Source of the DNA: Pseudomonas tructae | GTDB taxonomy: Bacteria; Pseudomonadota; Gammaproteobacteria; Pseudomonadales; Pseudomonadaceae | DNA: 64,000 nt | NCBI RefSeq assembly: GCF_004214895.1 | Contig: NZ_CP035952.1 | Coordinates: forward strand, 5,618,501-5,682,500 | Direction: 5' to 3' | Shown here: positions 53,840 to 62,630 of the stretch, one piece after another | Numbering within the stretch: the first letter of the stretch is position 1 | Layout of the letters: each line of letters starts with the position of its first letter | Notes under the pieces: model-generated | Told to the model about the DNA's origin: nothing | Databases searched by the model: none | Seen by the model: only the letters and a program-made list of their open reading frames with translations | Translations under genes and position numbers: made by a program

Positions 53840-54142
53840 GTGAACAAAGGTGTTGCAGTCAAGATCCACTGGACCGATGAAGATAAAGGGGGCAAGTCCA
53901 TACTGCCGCAGGGCACGCCCTACTATGTCATTACCGACTTGCTGGAGGGGCGCTCAGGGGTAAAGACAAACTGGAGCCTTGTACTCGAGGTCGAGAACAA
54001 CTCTGAGGGCAATCACAGCAGAACTGGCACAGGTCGCGCCTATTTTCTGGTGGAGGACGCACCGACATCGTTGCTCAAGAGCGGCTACTCATTGATCGTT
54101 CATGAAGGCAGAAAACAGGTGGCTCGCGTCGAGGTTATCTAA
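53840..54142 (+). CDS. Small unknown protein behind the Rhs immunity gene
   Basis: 100 residues from the GTG at 53840, with GGAG 9 nt upstream; an in-frame GTG at 53825 is the alternative. Mostly beta (VAVKIHWTDEDKGGKS, GTGRAYFLVEDAP, SGYSLIVHEGRKQVARVEVI); the last half recalls the beta-barrel domain of elongation-factor-like proteins, only weakly. No signal. It sits 87 bp after the immunity gene in the same direction. It could be a second immunity protein or a remnant of an older tip module, but nothing decides this. Confidence 0.6.
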   Translation: MNKGVAVKIHWTDEDKGGKSILPQGTPYYVITDLLEGRSGVKTNWSLVLEVENNSEGNHSRTGTGRAYFLVEDAPTSLLKSGYSLIVHEGRKQVARVEVI

Positions 54143-54219
54143 CGCTACACCGGCCCAATTCCTTCGCCGCTGCCGCTGAAGTATCATCCGCACCCCGCTC
54201 AAACTCACATGGACGTCCG

Positions 54220-55371
54220 ATGAAAGCCGCCGCGCGCCTGCTTCCTGCTGCCCTGTTCGCCGCCTGCCTGCACAGCCCCGCCACCGTTGCCGCAGGCTTT
54301 GACTGCAGCAAGGCCAGCACCCTGGTGGAAACCGCCATCTGTACCACGCCGTCGCTGTCGGCCAAGGACGATAAGCTCAACGAACTCTACAAGCCGCTGA
54401 AGGATCGCAAGATCTTCCGTGAACTGGAGAGCTTCTGGCTGCAGGAAGTGCGCAACCGTTGCGAGAAAGCCGACTGCCTGGACGTTGCCTACGACCAACA
54501 GATTAAACTGCTGACGCCCGCTCCGGCCGTGGCTCCCATCGATCCACAGTCCCTCCAGCCTCTTTCTCGCGAACAGCGCTACACCCAGATCGAAGATGAG
54601 CCGTGGCAGCGCTTTGCCCTGGCTACCGTCCCGAACAAGAGCGACGAGCATTTTGTCTATCTGGTAGACGCCGTCACCCTGAATGGCGTGCTGAACGTGG
54701 TGCTGTTTGTCGCCGAAAAGCAGGATGAAGAAGCCAGCAATCCGGGCAACATCTATGAGAGCCGCCCTGTCGGCACGCTCTATGAATATTCCGATGCCCG
54801 CCCTGGCCTGCACGCGTTCGCCCACGATGTACGCTTCGACGGCTGGAGCAATATCTCTGCCTATGACCAGGGCCAGCGTTACGCCGGGATCATTGACGGG
54901 GTGTTCTACTACCGGCACAAGACCAATGGCGAAGCCCAGCAGAGCATGGCCTACACGTTGGGCTCCAACGCTACGCCGCAACCCTCGACGCAACTGTATG
55001 CGGCCCAGTCCAACAGCACGCGCTTTGCCAAGGCGCGGATCAGCGGTGACCTGAACCAGGACAACTCCGGCCTGTTGCTCTATTACCCGCACGTCAAGGG
55101 CGACAATCCTTATGACCGGGTGATGGACAAGGACGCCGGCGGCTGGAGCCTGGTTAACCCGACCTGGAACCCGACCCGGCCAGTGCTGTACTTCGACAAC
55201 AACGGGGGGTTCGCCTGTGTCTGGCGGGTCGACCTGGTCAGCAAGCGCCTGGAGAAAATCGTCCCCGAGCATGAGGCCGTTGCCGCCCGCCCGATAGACG
55301 TCAATGGCCGCGAGGCCATCGTCTATCTGGAAGTCGACCAGTTGATGTTTGCCATCGCGCCTGACCAGTAA
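54220..55371 (+). CDS. Secreted protein with N-terminal LprI-like (DUF1311) domain
   Basis: 383 residues. A Sec signal ends about ATVAA/GFD. The mature protein begins with the LprI/DUF1311 pattern FDCSKASTLVETAIC, LSAKDDKLNELYKPL and VRNRCEKADCL, with four cysteines probably disulfide-bonded. The remaining 270 residues are beta-rich and unrecognised. LprI domains have been linked to lysozyme inhibition in mycobacteria, which would suit defence against cell-wall effectors, but that is extrapolation. It is 77 bp after the small unknown gene and has host-like composition, so it may lie outside the acquired module. Confidence 0.8.
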   Translation: MKAAARLLPAALFAACLHSPATVAAGFDCSKASTLVETAICTTPSLSAKDDKLNELYKPLKDRKIFRELESFWLQEVRNRCEKADCLDVAYDQQIKLLTPAPAVAPIDPQSLQPLSREQRYTQIEDEPWQRFALATVPNKSDEHFVYLVDAVTLNGVLNVVLFVAEKQDEEASNPGNIYESRPVGTLYEYSDARPGLHAFAHDVRFDGWSNISAYDQGQRYAGIIDGVFYYRHKTNGEAQQSMAYTLGSNATPQPSTQLYAAQSNSTRFAKARISGDLNQDNSGLLLYYPHVKGDNPYDRVMDKDAGGWSLVNPTWNPTRPVLYFDNNGGFACVWRVDLVSKRLEKIVPEHEAVAARPIDVNGREAIVYLEVDQLMFAIAPDQ

Positions 55372-55386
55372 CAACGTGCTCGACGG

Positions 55387-56559
55387 TCAATGCAGCTGCG
55401 CTGTGGCGGCTGCATCGCGGCATCGCCAGCCAAACCAGGCAATCACCATCACCAGCAATTGCGCGCCCATGATCAACGGCACACAGCCTGGCCACCCCCA
55501 ACGCTCCCACAGCAGCGCCGGCAGCAGTGCCCCGACACTGCCGCCCAGGTAGTAGAACGTCAGGTAGCAACCCACCGCACCCGCCTTGTTATGCCTGGCG
55601 GTGGTGGTGATGAACGCGTTGGCGGCGGCCTGAGCCAGGAACACACCAGTGGAGCTCAGTGCCAGCCCGAGGATGATCCACCACAGGCTGGCAAGTAACG
55701 TCAGCAACGACCCCAGCAGCCCCAAAATACCCGCGATCACCACCAGATGCGCAGGCGGCCTGGCACCCGTCAAACGCCCGGCAATTGGCGTAACCACCAG
55801 CGCCAGGAGGAACACCGCATACACCGAACCCAGGGCGGCGACACTTAGCTTGAAGGGGGCTGCCAACAGATGCAGGCCGACATAGGTGAAGGTGGCAATC
55901 TGCGCAAACAGCACGCAGAAGCCTACCAGGCAGGCAGCCAACAACTGCGGGTTGCCCAGCGTGCTCAGGCGGGTGTTACTGACAACATCCACGACCCGCC
56001 GCGCCGCCCCAGGCAACAACCAGTGGATACACAAGCCAAGCAGCACAGTCAGCATCGCCAGCAGCACGAAAGCTTCGCGCCAGCCCAGGTATTGAGTGAC
56101 CAGGCCGGTGACAAAGCGCCCGGCGAAACCGCCGAGAATGGTCCCGGCAACATACAGGCTGGTAACTTCTGTAACCTGCGCGCCCTGCCAGCGCTCGCCG
56201 ATGTAAGCGACACTGGTGGCGAAGATCACCGGGATCAACATGCCTTGCACGAAGCGCCAGAGCAGCAGGCTGTCGAGGTCCTGGGCGCACGCCAGCATCA
56301 AGCCCGGCACACTCAGTAGCAACGACGCCACAACCAATACCCTCTTCGGGCGCAAGTGACGCGTCAACACCCCGACAAAGGGCGCGATCAAGGCCACCGC
56401 CAGGGTGGTCGAGGTGATGCTCCAGCTCACCTGTCTAGCGTCCACGGCAAGGCTGCGGGCGAGTTCAGCGAGAATGCCCTGGGTCGCATAGAGCGGTAGG
56501 AACGCTGCGCAGCCGCACAGGAACAGGGCGATGCGGGCGGCAGACGAATGCGCTGGCAT
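55387..56559 (-). CDS. MFS transporter (12-helix, drug/metabolite efflux type)
   Basis: 390 residues, 12 hydrophobic segments. The N-terminal FLPLYATQGILAELARSLAV and loop 2-3 LTRHLRPKRVLV resemble the YnfM/arabinose-efflux-like group of the major facilitator superfamily. The substrate is unknown. It is divergent from a LysR gene with 97 bp between the two starts, a layout in which the regulator normally controls the transporter. It ends 15 bp from the convergent LprI-domain gene. Confidence 0.9.
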   Translation of the reverse strand: MPAHSSAARIALFLCGCAAFLPLYATQGILAELARSLAVDARQVSWSITSTTLAVALIAPFVGVLTRHLRPKRVLVVASLLLSVPGLMLACAQDLDSLLLWRFVQGMLIPVIFATSVAYIGERWQGAQVTEVTSLYVAGTILGGFAGRFVTGLVTQYLGWREAFVLLAMLTVLLGLCIHWLLPGAARRVVDVVSNTRLSTLGNPQLLAACLVGFCVLFAQIATFTYVGLHLLAAPFKLSVAALGSVYAVFLLALVVTPIAGRLTGARPPAHLVVIAGILGLLGSLLTLLASLWWIILGLALSSTGVFLAQAAANAFITTTARHNKAGAVGCYLTFYYLGGSVGALLPALLWERWGWPGCVPLIMGAQLLVMVIAWFGWRCRDAAATAQLH

Positions 56560-56656
56560 GGCAAAACTCGTTACAGTATTGAGCAGTCTTTATAGGGCCA
56601 GGTCGTCCCGCCTGGCCAATACCGAATCCGGACCGATTGATACCTCAAGGTGCACC

Positions 56657-57589
56657 ATGCTCGATGTGCGTAAGCTGCGCTATTTCATTGCCGTCGCCGA
56701 CGACCTGCATTTCGGCCGCGCCGCTGCGCGTCTGCACCTGGCCCAGCCAGCATTGACCCGGCAGATCTCGGCGCTGGAAAGCCAGCTGGGGTTTCGTCTG
56801 TTCGAGCGCAGCAGCCGCAGTGTCAACCTGACCTGCGAAGGCCAGCAGTTCCTGCCTTATGCCCGTGGCGTCGTGGAGCAGTTGCTACGCAGCGAACATT
56901 TCGCCGCCAGGCTGGCCGCCGGAACGACCGGGCAATTGAGCATCGGCTATGCCAGCTCCGTGGCCTTGAATGAGCGTTTCACCCAGGCCATCCAGCAGTT
57001 TTCCCACACCTATCCCGCCGTGCGCCTGACCTTGGTCGAGGAACCCTCCAGTGCGCAGTGGCAGCACATTGCCGAAGGCACCCTGGAAATCGGTCTGAGC
57101 CGGCTGTTGCCGCCTCAGGAATTCGACGCGCTGCAGGTTCAGCCCCTGGATCAGGAACCGTTGCTGGTGGCCCTGGCCGCAGATGATCCACTGGCGGCCC
57201 TGGAGTGCATGAGCCTTGCGCAGTTGCAGGCGCATCCGGTGGTGCTGTACAGCGACGAACAGGGTACCGGGCTCAACGATGCCATCGAGCGCCTGTTCCA
57301 GCACTGCCAACTCCCCTTGCTGCGCGGCCCGAGAGGGCGGCAGATCACGTCGATCATTGCGCTGGTGGCCGCCGGCCAGGGCATCGCCCTGGTGCCGGCC
57401 TGTACTCGGGCACTGCACTTGCCCGGTGTGTGCTATCGCCCCTTGAGCGAGGCCGCAGCCAGCATCGACCTGCTCGCCATGAGCCATCGACATCGGCGCT
57501 CACGGGCGGCCGATGAATTTCTGCGCATCCTCGCGACTGACCCACGATGCGACGTGGCTGACAGCACAAAAAAAACAACCCCGGCCTAG
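56657..57589 (+). CDS. LysR family transcriptional regulator
   Basis: 310 residues from the ATG at 56657 (AAGG 6 nt upstream); the frame is open to 56531, but that part overlaps the transporter promoter. The N-terminal winged HTH is LRYFIAVADDLHFGRAAARL, then AQPALTRQISALESQLG. The periplasmic-binding-like effector domain follows from about residue 90. The HTH form (DDLHFGRAA) is of the BenM/CatR-like branch, often responding to aromatic acids. The gene's last codons overlap the terminator of the convergent porin gene. Confidence 0.93.
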   Translation: MLDVRKLRYFIAVADDLHFGRAAARLHLAQPALTRQISALESQLGFRLFERSSRSVNLTCEGQQFLPYARGVVEQLLRSEHFAARLAAGTTGQLSIGYASSVALNERFTQAIQQFSHTYPAVRLTLVEEPSSAQWQHIAEGTLEIGLSRLLPPQEFDALQVQPLDQEPLLVALAADDPLAALECMSLAQLQAHPVVLYSDEQGTGLNDAIERLFQHCQLPLLRGPRGRQITSIIALVAAGQGIALVPACTRALHLPGVCYRPLSEAAASIDLLAMSHRHRRSRAADEFLRILATDPRCDVADSTKKTTPA

Positions 57590-57599
57590 GCCGGGGTTG
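57568..57599 (-). terminator. Rho-independent terminator of the porin gene, inside the LysR 3' end
   Basis: A perfect 24-nt palindrome (arms CAACCCCGGCCT / AGGCCGGGGTTG, 57576-57599) followed on the minus strand by eight T (57568-57575). The A-run encodes Lys-Lys in the LysR protein. Confidence 0.92.
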
Positions 57600-57618
57600 C
57601 TGGAGACGCAAACAGCAA

Positions 57619-58911
57619 TCAGAGGATGCTGATCGGGTACTCGATGAACACGCGGACTTCGTTGCCGTCGTCGTTGATGTCAGCCTGACGCAGGTTGTCA
57701 GAAGTACGCAGGAACGAGCTACGCAGCTTGACGGACAGATCCTTGGCCGGGCCTTCCTGGACCACGTACTTGAACTGGTTGAAGATCTCGCGCTCAGTAC
57801 CTTCGCCCAAGCCACGGGTGTTGATGTTGTCACCACGCACGTAGGCTACTTTGTAGGTCAGGCCCGGTACGCCAAAGGCGCCGAAGTCCAGACCGTAGGC
57901 GATCTGCCAGGAGCGCTCGTCTTCGTTGTTGAAGTCGGACCAGTAGGAGTTGGCCAGGTAGATGGTCGAACCACCGTCACCGATGCCACCGGCATTCTGA
58001 TAACCGCTGTAGTTGTAACCGGTGTCACCTGTACTGCGCTGGTGAGCGAGGGTGACCGAGTGCGGGCCAAACGCGTAAGTCGCGGCCAGGCTCCAGATCG
58101 TGTTGTCACGACGGTCGTCAGTGGCGAACTTCTTGTCCAGCTTGGTCTTGTAGCCGTTGAAGTCCAGCGTCAGGGACTGGTCATCGGCGATTGGCTGAAC
58201 GTAGTTGACGCCCAGGTACTGCTTCTTCAGCACGTCTTCAACATCGGAGCCGTACAGGGAAGCCGACAGGTTGTCGGTGAACTTGTAGCTGCCGCCGAAG
58301 ACGTTGATCGATTTCAGACCACCGCTGTCACGGCCCTCGGCACTTTTACGCGCTTCCTGGGTGAAACGACCGGCGTTCAGTTCCAGGCCCTTGATTTCCT
58401 TGGAGGTGATCAGGGTACCGGTGAAGCTCTCTGGCAGCAGGCGACCGTCGTCGTAGTTCAGCACGGGCAGTTCCGGCATCTGGTCACCGTACTTCAGTAC
58501 AGTGTTGGACAGGCGGAATTTGACTGCTGCGCCACCACGGGCCAGGTTGTGCGGGGAGTTTTGCGGGTTGTCTGGCGTGTCGCCTTCACCCGGCTTGAAG
58601 AAGTCGATACCGCCGCCGCCATTGCGGCCCTTGCCGCCGTCCAGGCGCACAGCGTACAGACCAAACGCGTCAACACCGACACCCACGGTGCCTTGGGTGT
58701 AACCAGAGGAGAACTTGCCGATGAAGGCCTGGCCCCATTCGCTCTGGTCCTTGGCATGGTGCTTCTTGTCGCGGTTGATGAAGGCGTTGCGCAGCAGAAC
58801 GCTGGCTTTGCTGTCTTCCACGAAGCCCTTGGCCTCGGCCTGGTCATTGGCCATAGCCTGAGTCGCTGCCATAAGCCCCAGCGCGATCAGACTGATCCTG
58901 GTTTTCAACAT
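57619..58911 (-). CDS. OprD-family outer-membrane porin
   Basis: 430 residues with a Sec signal ending TQAMA/ND. An 18-strand-type barrel follows with the OprD/Occ features FVEDSKASVLLRNAFINRD, EWGQAFIGKFSSGYTQG and VGVDAFGLYAVRLDGGKG. Strand-end aromatics recur and the end is EYPISIL. These channels take up small carboxylates or basic amino acids; the subfamily and substrate cannot be fixed by eye. AAGGAA precedes the start. It is a single-gene unit with its own terminator. Confidence 0.93.
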   Translation of the reverse strand: MLKTRISLIALGLMAATQAMANDQAEAKGFVEDSKASVLLRNAFINRDKKHHAKDQSEWGQAFIGKFSSGYTQGTVGVGVDAFGLYAVRLDGGKGRNGGGGIDFFKPGEGDTPDNPQNSPHNLARGGAAVKFRLSNTVLKYGDQMPELPVLNYDDGRLLPESFTGTLITSKEIKGLELNAGRFTQEARKSAEGRDSGGLKSINVFGGSYKFTDNLSASLYGSDVEDVLKKQYLGVNYVQPIADDQSLTLDFNGYKTKLDKKFATDDRRDNTIWSLAATYAFGPHSVTLAHQRSTGDTGYNYSGYQNAGGIGDGGSTIYLANSYWSDFNNEDERSWQIAYGLDFGAFGVPGLTYKVAYVRGDNINTRGLGEGTEREIFNQFKYVVQEGPAKDLSVKLRSSFLRTSDNLRQADINDDGNEVRVFIEYPISIL

Positions 58912-59004
58912 TTTATTTTCCTTATTACTTAGTCAAAGACGCTCTGTGACCAAACGCCAAAAACCACGCCCCCTGCGTGGGTTGACGCTCACGGGTCTGA
59001 AAAT

Positions 59005-59043
59005 AAAAAGCCCGCCTGCGAATGTTCGCAGGGGGCCTTTTTT
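59005..59043 (-). terminator. Probable bidirectional terminator after the DsbA-like gene
   Basis: CCTGCGAA (59015-59022) and TTCGCAGG (59025-59032), extended by GCCC/GGGC pairing, with A-runs on one side and T-runs on the other. It sits about 100 bp beyond the DsbA-like stop. Confidence 0.75.
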
Positions 59044-59141
59044 CTGGACTCTTGGCCGATGGACCTACAGGCGTTGACCGAATCCTATCTGCGTGCGGAT
59101 CAGCATGTCAAAATTTCGTGAAAAGGAAGTCTTTTCGTCGG

Positions 59142-59828
59142 TTAGTCGCAGCCATCCGCAGCGCAAACCATTGCGCTTGACGCTTCGGCCTCGGCGCTGA
59201 GGTAGAACTGGCGATCCAGCCACTGCACGAAGGCCTCGGGCTTGCCCAGATAGGGGCCGATGTCGATCACCTGCAAGCGCCCTTCACGCTCCAGCACCAG
59301 GGTTGGGAAACCCTGCCCGCCGACATTGGCCAGGAAGGCGCGACTGGCCTGCATATGGCCTTGGGTGTCGACGTCCCGCAACGCACTGGCAAAAGCCTGC
59401 TGCGCCAGGCCGAGCTCGCCGGCGACGGCCTTGAGTACTGTTTCATCGGCAATCCGCCGCCCTTCGACATAGTGCGCACGCTGCAACCGCGCCAGCAGCT
59501 CCAGACCACGGCCAGCCAATTGCTCAGCCGCCAGCACGGCGGCGATTGGCGGCTCCGAGTCGAACAACGCCTCGTTGTCACGCAGCAAGCCTTCGAAGTA
59601 ATCGCGGCCAAATGGCTGCCCGGTGTACTCGGCGATGCGCCGGTCGTGGGGCATGACGAAGTCGCGCAAGCTGGCCGAAACCCTCTGTCGGTTGGCCCCG
59701 GCCATCATCCCGCCGCCATGCAGCACGATCGGCATCAGGCCACTGGCAGCCTTGATCAGCGGCTCGGCGCCATAGCACCAGCCACACAGTGGGTCGAAAA
59801 CATAGTGAAGCGTGGTTTGTACCGGCAT
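59142..59828 (-). CDS. DsbA/FrnE-family thiol oxidoreductase
   Basis: 228 residues, no signal peptide. The thioredoxin-fold start VFDPLCGWCYGAEPL has the active-site Cys15-x-x-Cys18, and the cis-Pro loop is GGQGFPTLVLE. A helical insertion lies between. It resembles the cytoplasmic FrnE/DsbA-like subfamily of protein disulfide isomerases. An extra Cys pair near the C-terminus (VCAADGCD) is unusual and could shuttle disulfides or bind metal. Monocistronic, divergent from the siderophore receptor. Confidence 0.9.
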   Translation of the reverse strand: MPVQTTLHYVFDPLCGWCYGAEPLIKAASGLMPIVLHGGGMMAGANRQRVSASLRDFVMPHDRRIAEYTGQPFGRDYFEGLLRDNEALFDSEPPIAAVLAAEQLAGRGLELLARLQRAHYVEGRRIADETVLKAVAGELGLAQQAFASALRDVDTQGHMQASRAFLANVGGQGFPTLVLEREGRLQVIDIGPYLGKPEAFVQWLDRQFYLSAEAEASSAMVCAADGCD

Positions 59829-60010
59829 GGATGCCTCCAGGGAAAACTGATGGCATCAGGGTAGGCCGGATGGTGATTGCGAAAAACGCTGCATGGGTTA
59901 CAGCTTTGTTGCGAAAAACCGCACAAATCAGAGGTGAGACTAAAGGCCTATAGACAGAAACATTTTGAAACATACAGCTCGTCGACAAAGTCAGAAACAA
60001 TTAACGTTAG

Positions 60011-60033
60011 TAAATGGCAAGCATTATCATTCG
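60011..60033. promoter_or_regulatory. Candidate Fur box upstream of the siderophore receptor
   Basis: TAAATGGCAAGCATTATCAT (60011-60030) contains GCATTATCATT, matching one half and the centre of the Fur consensus GATAATGATAATCATTATC. It lies 33-55 bp before the receptor ATG. The match to the other half is poor. Confidence 0.6.
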
Positions 60034-60065
60034 CGCGAAATTTTCTCACTCCAATAATTTCCCGG

Positions 60066-62177
60066 ATGTCCGTCATGCTTGCCCCCTGCCGCCTTTCCCC
60101 CTTGACCCTGGGTTTGTCGCTGTTTTTCAGCTCAGGCCTGGTTACTGCTGCCACCACCACGCTGCCCGAAGTCTCGGTTACCGCCGAGTCCGATCGCGAG
60201 CGCGATGACCCGCGGGTACGTGAAGTCAGTACTGCAACCCGTACCGCCACACCGGCCCGCTATGTGCCTCAGGCCATTGATTCGGTGAAGACCAGCAACG
60301 TAATGGACTACGGCAGCAACGACCTGGGCAAGGCACTCAACGGCATCCCCAACGTCAGCAGCGGCGCCGATACCCGCTTTGACAGTGTGCGTATCCGCGG
60401 CTTCGACGCCAGCAACGACTTTTACCTGGACGGGATCCGCGACGACAGCCAGTACGTACGCGACCTGCACAACATCGAGCGTATCGAAGTGCTCAAGGGC
60501 CCTGCCGCCGTGCTCTATGGCCGTGGCAGCCAGGGCGGGATCGTCAACCGGGTGAGCAAGATGCCCGAAGCCGGCCGTCGCTCCAGCATCGAGGCCCAGG
60601 GCGGCAGCGAAGACCTGCGCAGCCTGTACGCCGACCTTAGCGCCGACCCGACCGACAACATCAGCCTGCGCCTGAACATGGGCAACCAGGACAACAACAG
60701 CTTCCGCGACGGCATTGATGGCAGCCGCCAGTTGTTCGCGCCGTCGATGAGCTGGCAGTTGACGCCAGACCTGAACTGGCTGGTGCAGTACGAATACAGT
60801 CGCTACAACCGTACCCCCGATCGCGGCATTCCCAGCGTCAATGGCCGCCCGGCCGACGTTGGCCGCGACACCACCTACGGCGACACCCAGCGCGATTTCA
60901 TCGACGACAAGGCGCAGTCCCTGCGCTCGCGCCTGAACTATCAGCTCAGCGACAACTGGCAGGTGCGTCATACCCTGGGCCTGTTCAAGCTCAACAGCGA
61001 CTTCGACAACACCTACCTGACCGGCTATAACGCCACCACCAAGCAGGTCGCCCGCCAGCGCTGGCAGCAGGACCTGAACACCCGCAACCTGTTCAACAAC
61101 CTTGAACTGGAAGGCAACTTCGACACCTTCGGCCTGCAGCACACCCTGCTCACCGGCCTTGAATTCGGCAACCAGCGCCGCGATCCGATTCTCTACACGG
61201 CAGCGACCTCGGGCGCTGGCGCTCGCCCGGTGCCTGGCCTGGACCTGTACAACCCCAACCATAACCTGCAGCACACCGGCACCATGGTGGTCTCCAGCAA
61301 CAACCACACCGTGGTCGACAGCCGCGGCCTGTACCTGCAGGACCAACTGCGCCTGAACGATCAGTGGCAAGTGCTGGCCGGCGTGCGTTTCGACCAGTTC
61401 GAGGTGGAAACCACCAACAAGGTCCGCGGCATCGCCGAAACACAGGACAGCAACAGCACCAGCCCACGCCTGGGCGTGGTCTATTCCCCCTGGAAAGAAC
61501 ATTCGTTCTATGCCTCCTGGAGCAAGACTTTCTCGCCAGTGGGCGGTGGCCTTATCGGCATTACCCCGGGTGCAGCCGGCAACACCAACGAAACCAGCCC
61601 GGAGCAGACCCGGCAGAAGGAAATCGGGGTCAAGAGCGACTGGCTCGACGAGCGCCTGAGCACCACCCTGGCAGTCTACGAGCTTGAACTCTACAACCGC
61701 CGTACCAGCGACCCGAACAACCCTGGCATCACCCTGCTCTCCGGCCTGCAGCGCTCGCGCGGTGTAGAGCTGACCGCTACGGGCAACATCGTTGGCAACT
61801 GGTATGTGCGCGGCGGCATCGGCATTCAGGATGCAACTATTGTCGAGGACAACAACGGCCAGGAAGGCAATCGCGTGAGCAACGTCGCCAAGCGTAACGG
61901 CAGCCTGTTCGTGACCTGGAAGCCTGAAATGGGTTGGTACGGCGAGACCGGTCTGACCCTGGTCGGCGAGCGTTACGCCGACAACCAGAACACCGCGGTA
62001 TTGCCCGGCTATGGCCGCTGGGATGCCCTGGCCGGTTTCCGCACCAAGGACTGGGACCTGCGCGCGGCGCTCAATAACATCGCCGACAAGACCTACTACA
62101 GTTCGGCCACCAGCGCCGGGCAGATCCAGTTCGGTGATCCACGCAGCCTGATTGTCACCGGCACCTACAGCTTCTAA
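60066..62177 (+). CDS. TonB-dependent siderophore receptor
   Basis: 703 residues from the ATG at 60066; a second ATG at 60075 is possible, and the frame is open upstream over the promoter. The signal peptide ends SGLVTA/ATT. The TonB box region is LPEVSVTAES. The plug domain has RIRGFDASNDFYLDGIRDD and the highly conserved IERIEVLKGPAAVLYGRGSQ. A 22-strand barrel follows, ending SYSF with the terminal Phe needed for outer-membrane insertion. No N-terminal signalling domain, so it does not control a surface-signalling sigma factor. Type is that of catecholate receptors such as Fiu/PiuA; the ligand is unproven. Confidence 0.93.
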   Translation: MSVMLAPCRLSPLTLGLSLFFSSGLVTAATTTLPEVSVTAESDRERDDPRVREVSTATRTATPARYVPQAIDSVKTSNVMDYGSNDLGKALNGIPNVSSGADTRFDSVRIRGFDASNDFYLDGIRDDSQYVRDLHNIERIEVLKGPAAVLYGRGSQGGIVNRVSKMPEAGRRSSIEAQGGSEDLRSLYADLSADPTDNISLRLNMGNQDNNSFRDGIDGSRQLFAPSMSWQLTPDLNWLVQYEYSRYNRTPDRGIPSVNGRPADVGRDTTYGDTQRDFIDDKAQSLRSRLNYQLSDNWQVRHTLGLFKLNSDFDNTYLTGYNATTKQVARQRWQQDLNTRNLFNNLELEGNFDTFGLQHTLLTGLEFGNQRRDPILYTAATSGAGARPVPGLDLYNPNHNLQHTGTMVVSSNNHTVVDSRGLYLQDQLRLNDQWQVLAGVRFDQFEVETTNKVRGIAETQDSNSTSPRLGVVYSPWKEHSFYASWSKTFSPVGGGLIGITPGAAGNTNETSPEQTRQKEIGVKSDWLDERLSTTLAVYELELYNRRTSDPNNPGITLLSGLQRSRGVELTATGNIVGNWYVRGGIGIQDATIVEDNNGQEGNRVSNVAKRNGSLFVTWKPEMGWYGETGLTLVGERYADNQNTAVLPGYGRWDALAGFRTKDWDLRAALNNIADKTYYSSATSAGQIQFGDPRSLIVTGTYSF

Positions 62178-62194
62178 ACGCAAACAACGAAAAA

Positions 62195-62222
62195 GGGCGG
62201 CATTGTTCAGGCAATGCCTCCC
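62195..62222 (+). terminator. Possible terminator after the receptor gene
   Basis: GGCATTG (62199-62205) pairs with CAATGCC (62212-62218), extended by GGG/CCC, but only TTG follows, so the T-tract is weak. Confidence 0.55.
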
Positions 62223-62246
62223 TTGTCATTACTGCTGCCGAACCAC

Positions 62247-62453
62247 CTAGCGGCTGCCATCACCCAGTAATGCCTCCAGCTCTGCTTCGGTAAGCAGGCC
62301 TGTCGGATATCGCGCCAACAGCGTGCGACGCTGGTCGGCCTTCCTGACCCGGTTTGCTCCATGGTGTTTCAACCACTGCGCCACGCGCTGGAGGGACTCG
62401 TGATTCATCGCTGATGGGGGCGAAGCCGGCTCACTTGCTGCATTCATTTTCAC
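62247..62453 (-). CDS. Small hypothetical protein
   Basis: 68 residues from a GTG at 62453 with GGGAG 5 nt upstream (an ATG two codons later is the alternative). Polar, helical, with QRVAQWLKHHGANRVRKADQ and the C-terminal ARYPTGLLTEAELEALLG. No signal or membrane segment. The N-terminal Trp/Lys/His-rich helix could be an adaptor, but I recognise no family. Host-like codon use makes a real gene likely. Confidence 0.55.
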   Translation of the reverse strand: MKMNAASEPASPPSAMNHESLQRVAQWLKHHGANRVRKADQRRTLLARYPTGLLTEAELEALLGDGSR

Positions 62454-62587
62454 ACGTACTCCCGGGGCCGTGAGCGGCTAACCTACTCAAACTTTATGAC
62501 AGAACCATGCTGGCCTATCTGTTTGAAATACAATGCAAAACAAATACAAGAGGTGTGCCAGAAGCGCATGCCGGTCGTCGTCCACGC

Positions 62588-62618
62588 AAAAAAAAGCCCG
62601 CCAAATGACGGGCTTTTT
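62588..62618 (-). terminator. Bidirectional Rho-independent terminator (aguA side)
   Basis: AAAAAGCCCG (62591-62600) pairs with CGGGCTTTTT (62609-62618) around an 8-nt loop. It lies 12 bp beyond the aguA stop and has T-runs in both directions. Confidence 0.88.
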
Positions 62619-62630
62619 GCTTGCTGCACT

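Noticed and set aside
60132..62183. 683-residue minus-strand frame over the TonB receptor
   Set aside because: Antisense shadow; the plus strand has plug and barrel motifs and a terminal Phe.
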